A stretch of DNA of 6,013 nt, taken from contig JAUNSE010000128.1 in the NCBI GenBank assembly GCA_030539415.1, positions 1-6,013 of the forward strand, written 5' to 3'. The notes under the pieces are model-generated. The model did no database searches. It saw only the letters and a list, made by a program, of their open reading frames with translations, and was not told the DNA's origin. This stretch comes from Desulfovibrionaceae bacterium (GTDB taxonomy: Bacteria > Desulfobacterota > Desulfovibrionia > Desulfovibrionales > Desulfovibrionaceae). How positions within the stretch are numbered: the stretch's first letter is position 1; every line of letters starts with the position of its first letter. The position numbers were made by a program, and so were the translations under genes. Shown piece after piece: positions 1 through 5,959 of this stretch.

Positions 1-236
1 CCTTCCTCACCGCCTTCGTCGGCTCGCTGGCCGCCATCGGCGCCTACGCGGCCTTCTCCACCATTCTCAACACCCTTTTTGCCGAGGCCCTGCAGTCCGG
101 CGAGGTGTGCCGGCTTCTGCCCGTGCACTTCCTGATGGCCGCGGGCCTTGCCATCGGCATCTCCCTGCTGGCCGCGCTCGGGCCGGCCCTGCACAGCACC
201 AGGATCGAGCCCTCGGAGGTTATCCGCGATGTCTAG
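1..236 (+). CDS. ABC transporter permease, FtsX/MacB type (C-terminal fragment)
   Basis: This is the C-terminal 77 residues of an integral membrane protein; the reading frame enters from outside the window (first whole codon at 3) and stops with TAG at 234-236. Two hydrophobic segments are visible, one from about FLTAFVGSLAAIGAY (codons 1-26) and one around HFLMAAGLAIGISLLAAL, joined by a short loop. A positively charged tail follows, with the pattern P-A-x-x-x-[ST]-R-I-x-P-x-E-x-[IL]-R (here ending TRIEPSEVIRDV). That final-TM-plus-tail signature is typical of FtsX-like permeases of the MacB/LolC/TagS type, which work with a cytoplasmic ABC ATPase and couple ATP hydrolysis to events at the periplasmic side. 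The stop overlaps the start of the next gene by 8 nt, so the two are probably translationally coupled. The substrate cannot be told from this fragment. The ATPase partner is not in the window. Confidence 0.85.
   Translation, partial: FLTAFVGSLAAIGAYAAFSTILNTLFAEALQSGEVCRLLPVHFLMAAGLAIGISLLAALGPALHSTRIEPSEVIRDV
215..220 (+). promoter_or_regulatory. Ribosome binding site for the first FGE-like gene
   Basis: GGAGGT lies 8 nt before the ATG at 229, inside the end of the permease gene. It decides the start: the in-frame ATG at 148 lies within the permease coding sequence, and only the ATG at 229 gives a conventional signal peptide close to the N-terminus. Confidence 0.75.
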
Positions 237-1959
237 ACCCGCCCTCGCTTTATGCCGCGCCCAGTCCGGCCTTCGTCTGAAAGCGAAGACCTGCGCCTGC
301 GCCCTCTCGCTTGCGGCCGCCCTGCTTTTCGGCGGCGCCCTGCCCGACGCGGGGCACGCAGCACTCAAGCTCAAGGGCGCGGTGAACCTGCAGGACACCT
401 GGGATCCGAAGCCCGCGGACGGAGACATTGTCCTGCCCATGCCCAGGGGCCTTTCGATGGTCTTCCGCCTCGCCGCCGTGCCGGTGGAAGGCTATCTCAA
501 GCCCATGCCGGCAAGCCTCGGCATCGTGAGCGTGGACACGGGCCGCAGCATCTACGACAGCAGCTACAGAACCACGCTCTCGGCCCCCTTCACGGCGAAG
601 GATCTGCCCGAGGCCTGGCTCGGCAGCGTGCCGGCGGCAGACCGCGGCAAGTACCGCTACTATCTGGTGGCCAAATACGAGGTCAGCGGTCTGCAGTACA
701 GGGCGGTCATGGACCCGTCCTGCGACACCGCGAGCCTGAAGACCGAGGATGCCAGGCCGGCCACCGGCATCAGCTGGTTCGAGGCCATGCTCTTCACCGA
801 GCGCTACACGGACTGGCTGCTGAACAATCATCCCGACGCCCTGCCCTCCTTCAGCAAAGACAGCGCCAACACCGGCTTTCTGCGTCTGCCCACCGAAGCC
901 GAATGGGAATACGCCGCCCTGGGCGGCCAGAACGGCGTGAAGCCGGGCCAGCAGCAGGACTTCTTCACCATGGAGGCGCAGTACTCCTATCCGGACTACG
1001 CGGTCTACCGTCAGGAAGGCACCTCGCACGGAGCGGACAGTCTGGCCGGCATAGGCTCGCGCAGACCCAATCCCCTGGGCCTGCACGACACGGCCGGCAA
1101 CGCGGCCGAAATGACGCTGGACGGCTTCCGCTTCTCTGTGGCCGGCCATCTGCTGGGCTCGTCCGGCGGCTTTGTGCGCAAGGGCGGCTCCTTCCTGTCC
1201 TCCAGGGAGGAAATCCTGCCCGGTCGCCGCGAGGAGGCCGCCCTCTTCCTGAAGGACGGCGCCCTGAAGACCAGGGACCTGGGTTTCCGCCCGGTCATCT
1301 CCGGCATCAACACGCCCGGCGGCGGCCGCATGGAGGCCGTGAACAAGGAATACGGCAGGGCAGGCGGCGCGGCCGAAAGTGTCGACAACACGGCCCTGAT
1401 AAAGGACCTGAACAGGCTGATCGAGCAGACCGGCAGCGAAAGCGTGCGCGGCAACCTTGTCTCCCTGCGCAGCCAGCTGGAAAAGAATGCCGATCTGCAG
1501 CGCAAGGCCCATCTTGCGGCCATCGAATCCAGACTGCAGAACTGCCTCATGACGCTGAAGGCCGTAGGCCATTACGAATACCGCAAGACCGTGGAGGAGA
1601 GGCAGCTCAAAAGCAGGGAATTCATGCTGAAGCAGGAGCCTAGTGAAGCGGAGGAATGGCAGAAGCTAATTGACAGTTCCAAACGATCCATCAGGAATTT
1701 CAATCAGTTCATCGACAACGTTCTAAATCTGTATGTGGTCAGCCTCATGGAAATCAGGGCTGACAGCGACAGAAAGGACGTGAAGGCGGCCCTGGACTCT
1801 CTGGCTGCGCTCTACGGCAGTGAGAAGAATTTCTATAATTCTGAAATGTCCCGTCTGCTCAAGATCGCGAGCGGCCATTACAATCAGCTGCTGAAGGGCG
1901 CGCGTCTCAAGCCCGCGGCCGTGCACGCGCAGCTCACCAAGCCTGCCAAATCCAAATAG
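229..1959 (+). CDS. Exported FGE-sulfatase (SUMF1-like) domain protein lacking catalytic cysteines, with C-terminal helical domain
   Basis: The product has 576 residues. Residues 1-44 form a Sec signal peptide: basic n-region (RLKAK), hydrophobic core ALSLAAALLFGGAL, likely cleavage after A44 (GHA|AL). It should therefore act in the periplasm or at the envelope. Residues ~60-360 are an FGE-sulfatase domain, with YLVAKYEV (~144-152), GISWFEAMLFTERYTDWL (~180-197), LRLPTEAEWEYAALGG (~218-233), PNPLGLHDTAGNAAEM (~280-295), RKGGSF (~317-322) and LGFRPV (~351-356). Aligned without gaps after GGSF, the two active-site cysteines of true FGE (human C336/C341) correspond to Ile and Arg here, so oxidation of sulfatase cysteines is unlikely. 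Residues ~385-576 are mostly helical and charged, with one Cys at 439 (LQNCLMTLK), and are not a family I recognise. The start overlaps the permease stop by 8 nt, and a paralogue follows 81 nt downstream. In type VI secretion loci, an FGE-like protein (TagR) accompanies an FtsX-type permease (TagS). A TagR-like sensing or adaptor role is inferred, not shown. Paralogy and the domain call are firm; the function is open. Confidence 0.88.
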   Translation: MSRPALALCRAQSGLRLKAKTCACALSLAAALLFGGALPDAGHAALKLKGAVNLQDTWDPKPADGDIVLPMPRGLSMVFRLAAVPVEGYLKPMPASLGIVSVDTGRSIYDSSYRTTLSAPFTAKDLPEAWLGSVPAADRGKYRYYLVAKYEVSGLQYRAVMDPSCDTASLKTEDARPATGISWFEAMLFTERYTDWLLNNHPDALPSFSKDSANTGFLRLPTEAEWEYAALGGQNGVKPGQQQDFFTMEAQYSYPDYAVYRQEGTSHGADSLAGIGSRRPNPLGLHDTAGNAAEMTLDGFRFSVAGHLLGSSGGFVRKGGSFLSSREEILPGRREEAALFLKDGALKTRDLGFRPVISGINTPGGGRMEAVNKEYGRAGGAAESVDNTALIKDLNRLIEQTGSESVRGNLVSLRSQLEKNADLQRKAHLAAIESRLQNCLMTLKAVGHYEYRKTVEERQLKSREFMLKQEPSEAEEWQKLIDSSKRSIRNFNQFIDNVLNLYVVSLMEIRADSDRKDVKAALDSLAALYGSEKNFYNSEMSRLLKIASGHYNQLLKGARLKPAAVHAQLTKPAKSK

Positions 1960-2029
1960 ACGCGGCACAACAGAACTTACAGCAAAGCATTCAAAGTCAG
2001 CGCAGGCGCAGCCTGCCTCTTCCTCATCT

Positions 2030-2035
2030 GGAGGT
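2030..2035 (+). promoter_or_regulatory. Ribosome binding site supporting the GTG start
   Basis: GGAGGT ends 5 nt before the GTG at 2041. No ATG in this frame lies between here and the conserved FGE domain (the first is the Met at residue 78), so the GTG plus this site gives the only start that includes a signal peptide. The rest of the 81-nt gap (1960-2040) holds only a weak 6-bp hairpin (GCAGGC/GCCTGC) with no T-run. I see no convincing promoter or terminator, which fits co-transcription. Confidence 0.75.
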
Positions 2036-2040
2036 CATTC

Positions 2041-3804
2041 GTGGAATCCGGGACCGCCGCCGTGCGCCGTATCGGCAGACATCAGTTCAGACATCCGTCC
2101 TTCGGCCGTTTCAAACAATTCCTTGCCAGAGCGGGGCTTACCCTGGCCTGCAGCTCCCTGCTGCTGGGGGCTGCGCCCGATCCGGGCCTGGCCCTGCCCT
2201 TTCTGAACGGCGGGTCCAGTGCGGCCGCCTGCAATCCGCAGCCGGACAAACAGGCCGAGAGGGACATTGCCATGCCCATGCCGGGAGGACTGTCCATGGT
2301 CTTCCGCGTGGTGGCCGTGCCCGCGCGCGGCTATCTCTGGCCCCTTGAGGCCACTCTCGGCGCCGCCGACGAGCCGGAATCCGGCCGCGCGGTCTATGAC
2401 ACCCGCTACCGCGCCCTTATCTCCGCGCCCTTCTCGGGAGACGATGTGCCCGCGCAGTGGAAGCAGAGCCTGCCCGCGGATGCCGACGGCCAGTTTTTCT
2501 ACTATCTCATCGCCAAGTACGAGGTCACGCGGGCGCAGTTTGCGGCCGTCATGGACCAGGCTAACGCCGCTTCCGCCGCCGACACGCAAGGCGGCGATCT
2601 GCCCGTGACCGGCATCAGCTGGTACGAAGCCATGCTCTTCACCGAGCGCTACACGGAATGGCTGCTGGCCAATCATCCGGGCATCCTGCCGACCTTCAAG
2701 GACGACACGCGAAATACGGGCTACGTGCGTCTGCCTACCGAGGCGGAATGGGAGTATGCGGCCAGAGGCGGGCAGAATGAATCAACCAACTACCGCCAGC
2801 AGCCCTTCTTCTCCATGGCCGAGGACAGCGCGCTGTCCGACTACGCCATCTACAAGGACGGACAGGGGAAAGCCGCCCTCTCGCCCGTGGGATCCAGAAA
2901 GCCCAACCCTCTGGGTCTCTATGACACGGCCGGCAACGCCGCGGAAATGACGCTTGACGCCTTCCGCTTCTCCGTCTCGGGCTCTCTGCAGGGTGCGGCC
3001 GGCGGATTTGTGCGCAAGGGCGGCTCATACCTCTCCAATGAGGAGGGCATCATGCCCGGCCGGCGCGACGAGGTGCCGCTGTTCAGAAAGGACGGTCCGG
3101 CAAAGGCCGACGACCTCGGCTTCAGACCGGTGATCTCCGGCATCAACACGCCCGGCGGCGGCCGCCTCTCCGAACTGCAGGCCGAATACGACCGCATCAG
3201 CGGCCAGAGGACCTCAGCCGGGGCCATGGGCGAAAAGGGCGCAGCCACTCCAATGGAAGAACTCAACCGTCTGATTGACAGAAGCACGGACGCAGTCATG
3301 CGCGCTCATCTGCTCTCCCTGCGCGCCGAACTCGGCAAAAGCAACATTCTTCAGGCTCAGGACCGCGCCGCCCGCGCAGAAAACAGCATTCAGCAGTGCG
3401 CTATGACACTGGAGATGGCCCGCAACATTGAATACAAATCCTACATACTGAGGGAAATAGAGCTCGTCGGTATAACTGCAGCTGTGCAGGAGGCTCAGGG
3501 AGGCAAGAAACAGCGTTGGCAGAAGCTCAAGACTGCCAAGGAAAAGGAACTGGCGGCCAATGACCGCCTGCTGAATGAAACCCTTGCCATGTATATCGGA
3601 GACGTGCAGGAAATCGGCACCATGGACAGCGGCGATGTGACGGCCGGTTTCCAGAATCTCGCTGCCCTCTACCGCGGCGAGGATCGCTTCAACTACCGCA
3701 TGGGTCTCATTCTTGCCATGGTCCGCTCTCACTATACAAAAGTTGCCGACGGTGGCATTCTCGAAGCCCGCGCCCTGCTGGACGAACTTGTGAACAGCAA
3801 GTAG
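2041..3804 (+). CDS. Second exported FGE-sulfatase (SUMF1-like) domain protein, paralogue of the preceding gene
   Basis: The product has 587 residues and starts at GTG. A long basic n-region (residues 1-30, rich in Arg and His) precedes a hydrophobic core (GLTLACSSLLLGAA, 32-45), with likely cleavage after A51 (GLA|LP). TLAC at 34-37 is a poor lipobox, so a lipoprotein is less likely. The FGE-like domain (~75-365) contains YYLIAKYEVTRAQF (~154-167), GISWYEAMLFTERYTEWL (~191-208), VRLPTEAEWEYAARGG (~229-244), NPLGLYDTAGNAAEM (~289-303), VRKGGSY (~324-330) and LGFRPV (~359-364). As in its neighbour, the FGE catalytic cysteine positions are Ile and Arg, so formylglycine formation is not expected. 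The C-terminal ~190 residues match the neighbour's tail in LNRLI, the Cys-Met-Thr-Leu-like motif (QQCAMTLE, C453) and NLAALY. The gap of 81 nt from the first copy suggests one operon with the permease. Likely an envelope adaptor or sensor, possibly TagR-like, or a partner forming a heteromer with the first copy; the function is inferred. Confidence 0.88.
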   Translation: MESGTAAVRRIGRHQFRHPSFGRFKQFLARAGLTLACSSLLLGAAPDPGLALPFLNGGSSAAACNPQPDKQAERDIAMPMPGGLSMVFRVVAVPARGYLWPLEATLGAADEPESGRAVYDTRYRALISAPFSGDDVPAQWKQSLPADADGQFFYYLIAKYEVTRAQFAAVMDQANAASAADTQGGDLPVTGISWYEAMLFTERYTEWLLANHPGILPTFKDDTRNTGYVRLPTEAEWEYAARGGQNESTNYRQQPFFSMAEDSALSDYAIYKDGQGKAALSPVGSRKPNPLGLYDTAGNAAEMTLDAFRFSVSGSLQGAAGGFVRKGGSYLSNEEGIMPGRRDEVPLFRKDGPAKADDLGFRPVISGINTPGGGRLSELQAEYDRISGQRTSAGAMGEKGAATPMEELNRLIDRSTDAVMRAHLLSLRAELGKSNILQAQDRAARAENSIQQCAMTLEMARNIEYKSYILREIELVGITAAVQEAQGGKKQRWQKLKTAKEKELAANDRLLNETLAMYIGDVQEIGTMDSGDVTAGFQNLAALYRGEDRFNYRMGLILAMVRSHYTKVADGGILEARALLDELVNSK

Positions 3805-3867
3805 GCGGACAGCATCTGTCGGCGCGCAGCCAAGCCTTCAACACTCAGCCTTAAATGAGGTGACTAC

Positions 3868-4776
3868 ATGTCTGACAAACCGCGTATCGGATGGATCGGA
3901 ACCGGCGTCATGGGCCTTTCCATGGCCGGCCATCTCCAGAATGCCGGATACAGCCTGACCGTTTACAACAGGACCGCTTCCAAGTGCCAGCCCCTGGTGG
4001 ACAAGGGCGCTAAACTCGCCGCGAGTCCCAAGGAAGTGGGCGCCAATTCCGACATCGTCTTCTCCATCGTGGGCTATCCGAAGGACGTCGAGTCCGTGCT
4101 CGTCGGCCCCGAGGGCGCCGTTGCCGGCATGAACGGCAAGGGCATCATCTGCGACATGACCACGTCCAGCCCCACCCTGGCGAAGAAGATTGCCGAGACT
4201 GCCGCCGCCCAGGGCGTCACCTCCATGGACGCGCCCGTCACCGGCGGCGATGTGGGCGCCCGCAACGCCACCCTGTCCATCTTTGTGGGCGGCGACAAGG
4301 CGGCCTACGACAGCATGCTGCCCCTCTTCGAGATCATGGGCAAGAAGGTCATGCACTGCGGCGCGGCCGGCATGGGCCAGCAGGCCAAGCTGGCCAATCA
4401 GGTGGCTGTCGCCGGCGTCATGTTCAGCGTCTGCGAATCCCTGATCTACGCCTGGCAGGCCGGCCTCGACGTGCGCAAGTGGCACGAGCTCGTGAGCGTT
4501 GGCGCCGCCGGCTCCGTGGCCATGCAGACCCTGGGCTCGCGCATGATGGACGGCAACTACGACCCCGGCTTCTTCATCGACCACTTCATCAGGGACCTCG
4601 GCCTGGTGCTCGAGGAATGCCGCAATATGGGCCTGGTTCTGCCCGGCGCCGAACTGGCCGACAAGTTCTACCGCCACATGCAGGCCCACGGCGAGGGCAA
4701 AAAGGGCACGCAGGCCCTGATCACGGCCCTGGCCGCCTTCTCCGGCAAGGAATGGCAGGCCATCCCCAAGGCCTAG
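3868..4776 (+). CDS. NAD(P)-dependent reductase of the beta-hydroxyacid dehydrogenase family (3-hydroxyisobutyrate dehydrogenase / tartronate semialdehyde reductase-like)
   Basis: The 302-residue product has the normal length for the family. The Rossmann dinucleotide-binding motif is at residues 8-17 (GWIGTGVMGL, GxGxMG). VYNRTASKC follows the second beta-strand, and the Asn-Arg-Thr there usually indicates NADP(H) rather than NAD(H). The substrate-binding signature is DAPVTGGDVGARNATLSIFV (~117-136). The catalytic lysine lies in GMGQQAKLANQ (~167-177), within the family GxxxKxxxN pattern. Members reduce small semialdehydes or oxidise beta-hydroxyacids in the cytosol; candidate substrates are tartronate semialdehyde, methylmalonate semialdehyde, succinate semialdehyde and glyoxylate. 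NRTxSKC is reminiscent of the succinate-semialdehyde/glyoxylate reductase branch, but the substrate cannot be fixed from sequence. An SD-like GAGGTGA at 3857-3863 sits 4 nt before the ATG. The 63-nt gap to the FGE-like gene has no clear terminator or promoter, so read-through is possible. The metabolic role looks unrelated to the upstream envelope genes. Confidence 0.92.
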   Translation: MSDKPRIGWIGTGVMGLSMAGHLQNAGYSLTVYNRTASKCQPLVDKGAKLAASPKEVGANSDIVFSIVGYPKDVESVLVGPEGAVAGMNGKGIICDMTTSSPTLAKKIAETAAAQGVTSMDAPVTGGDVGARNATLSIFVGGDKAAYDSMLPLFEIMGKKVMHCGAAGMGQQAKLANQVAVAGVMFSVCESLIYAWQAGLDVRKWHELVSVGAAGSVAMQTLGSRMMDGNYDPGFFIDHFIRDLGLVLEECRNMGLVLPGAELADKFYRHMQAHGEGKKGTQALITALAAFSGKEWQAIPKA

Positions 4777-4806
4777 CCGCCCGATCAGCCATCAGCAGAA
4801 TGCAGC

Positions 4807-4838
4807 AGGTCCCCGGAAGACGCGTCTTCCGGGGACCT
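4807..4838 (+). terminator. Perfect 32-nt palindrome, likely terminator between convergent genes
   Basis: The sequence from AGGTCCCC to GGGGACCT is its own reverse complement over 32 nt, giving a 14-bp stem with a CGCG loop. It begins 30 nt after the reductase stop and lies 31 nt beyond the end of the convergent GTPase-like gene. On the + strand only CTTTC follows, so the U-tract is short; on the - strand no U-tract follows. It most likely ends + transcription and may block readthrough in both directions. A role as an operator is possible but less likely given its place after two gene ends. Confidence 0.7.
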
Positions 4839-4869
4839 TTCACATCCTGAAAATCGTCCGGCCCGCAGG

Positions 4870-5841
4870 CTACAGGCTCAGGGCCCTGTTGTAGCCGCTC
4901 TCCATTCTGTACCTGTCCACGCAGGCGTCGAGGTTCTTCTCCATCTCCTCGAGCGCGCGGCCGGACTCCTCGAGGCGGCACATCTTGATGTAGTAGTCGA
5001 GAATGATGAGGGCTATCATCTCGGCGCCGAAGGGCCTGGGCGCGCCGGTCATGGCGTAGCCGGCCCTGAAGGAATAGTTGTCGAAGGAGCTCCAGGCCTT
5101 TTCGGTCAGGGCGACATTGCCCAGCGTGTCCACGGGGATGTAGAAGCAGTGGATGTTGTTGCCGAAGAAGCGGACGATGTCGATGATGCTCAGGAAATGC
5201 CTGTTGATGACAAGTTCGGAGAGGCGCTCGGCCTCGCCCGGCGCGGCCTGCATGCCGTTGTCCGAGAAGAAGCGCTCGCAGCGCACGGGCGCGAAGATGA
5301 GCAGGCCTCTGCCGGCGTCGGCGCGGCCCTTCTCCCACTCCACGATGAGCTCCTCGATGACGGTCATGCGATGCAGGGCCTGAGCGGCCACTTCTTCTTG
5401 GGGAGAGGCGGCTTCCATGAGCAGGGTCGCGTCCACGGGCACCAGCAGCACCTCTGCCTGCGGCAGGCGGGCCACCTCGCGGGTGAACCTGGGCAGGTCC
5501 TCGGCAAGGCTGCCGGGATAGTCATGGAAGACCATGGACATGGACAGGGAGCCGCCGAGCATGCGGCTGAACATGCTGGAGGATTTGGCGCCTATCTCCA
5601 CGGTGCAGGTCTCGGGGGCCGCCGTGGGCTCGATGAGCGTCTCGGGAAGATTCCCCGACGCCGCGCGCAGGGCCGCCATCCGGCTCTCGAGGCGCTTTTT
5701 GTCCTGTCCTTTGACGGAGGCCGAGAGCGTTTTCAGGCCGGATTTCTCGAGAAAGCCGACCATGGCGTCGATGACCGAGCAGACCAGCGTTGTCTTGCCT
5801 ATGCCGGCCGGACCAATGGGAACAATATGACAGGATTCCAT
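4870..5841 (-). CDS. Atypical P-loop GTPase-like protein
   Basis: The product has 323 residues. The ATG at 5841 is chosen because GAGGTG lies just before it and the P-loop begins 10 residues in. The longer in-frame start at 5919 would place the N-terminus inside the tRNA terminator. The P-loop is GPAGIGKTT (residues 10-18, Walker A GxxxxGKT). A DYPG at 107-110, after the hydrophobic strand MSMVFH, fits the G3 DxxG motif of GTPases. AEVLLVPVDATLLMEA (~129-144) resembles the strand and Asp region after G3. No canonical NKxD G4 is seen; the nearest equivalent is LIFAPVRCER (~181-190). The C-terminus (~270-323) is helical with coiled-coil character (EESGRALEEMEKNLDACVDR). There is no signal peptide or TM segment, so it is cytosolic. 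Several divergent TRAFAC-like GTPase families, including those in bacterial conflict or secretion loci, look like this, but I cannot assign one. It is transcribed toward the reductase and is not in the operon of the FGE-like genes. It could also be an ATPase. Confidence 0.8.
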   Translation of the reverse strand: MESCHIVPIGPAGIGKTTLVCSVIDAMVGFLEKSGLKTLSASVKGQDKKRLESRMAALRAASGNLPETLIEPTAAPETCTVEIGAKSSSMFSRMLGGSLSMSMVFHDYPGSLAEDLPRFTREVARLPQAEVLLVPVDATLLMEAASPQEEVAAQALHRMTVIEELIVEWEKGRADAGRGLLIFAPVRCERFFSDNGMQAAPGEAERLSELVINRHFLSIIDIVRFFGNNIHCFYIPVDTLGNVALTEKAWSSFDNYSFRAGYAMTGAPRPFGAEMIALIILDYYIKMCRLEESGRALEEMEKNLDACVDRYRMESGYNRALSL

Positions 5842-5845
5842 GCGG

Positions 5846-5851
5846 CACCTC
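5846..5851 (-). promoter_or_regulatory. Ribosome binding site deciding the GTPase-like start
   Basis: On the minus strand GAGGTG is followed by CCGC and then the ATG at 5841. No comparable site precedes the alternative in-frame ATG at 5919. Confidence 0.65.
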
Positions 5852-5868
5852 GAAGCCGGACCGGAGCC

Positions 5869-5909
5869 GCGGGCCCGCGTGACAGCTGGCCCCGGAAGCC
5901 CGGTTCCGG
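5869..5909. repeat. GC-rich inverted repeats in the leader of the GTPase-like gene
   Basis: Two short inverted repeats lie between the tRNA terminator and the GTPase-like gene. One is CCGGAA/TTCCGG with a 6-nt loop (5892-5897 with 5904-5909); the other is the 10-nt palindrome GCGGGCCCGC (5869-5878). They may fold in the 5' leader or be a by-product of high GC. No clear -35/-10 promoter pair is visible in this 76-nt gap. Confidence 0.3.
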
Positions 5910-5917
5910 ACGGACAC

Positions 5918-5950
5918 AAAAAAAGAGGGAAGCGACATTCCGCCTCCCTC
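5918..5950 (-). terminator. Intrinsic terminator of the tRNA-Pro gene
   Basis: Read on the minus strand, a 10-bp stem (GAGGGAGGCG with CGCTTCCCTC, one G:U pair) with a 6-nt loop is followed by seven T residues. It begins 9 nt beyond the encoded CCA of the tRNA. This is a textbook Rho-independent terminator, and it separates the tRNA from the GTPase-like gene. Confidence 0.9.
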
Positions 5951-5959
5951 CGAAATTCC

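Noticed and set aside
250..1572. Long open frame on the minus strand opposite the first FGE-like gene
   Set aside because: It is antisense to a gene with clear domain motifs and a signal peptide. Its translation is low-complexity, rich in Gly, Ala, Arg, His and Gln, as expected from the complement of GC-rich coding DNA.
2137..2151. Lipoprotein signal in the second FGE-like protein (TLAC at residues 34-37)
   Set aside because: The -3 position is Thr rather than Leu/Val/Ile and the Cys sits in the middle of the hydrophobic core. A signal peptidase I site at GLA|LP fits better.
3805..3867. Hairpin GACAG/CTGTC after the second FGE-like gene as a terminator
   Set aside because: It has only a 5-bp stem with a 3-nt loop and no T-run.
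3838..4689. 283-codon open frame on the minus strand opposite the reductase
   Set aside because: The translation is rich in His, Gly and Ala with no recognisable motif, while the plus strand encodes a complete dehydrogenase with all family signatures.
5842..5919. 26-codon N-terminal extension of the GTPase-like protein from an ATG at 5919
   Set aside because: The ATG lies in the T-run of the tRNA terminator, has no ribosome binding site and adds a non-conserved Pro/Gly/Arg-rich stretch. The ATG at 5841 has GAGGTG in place.
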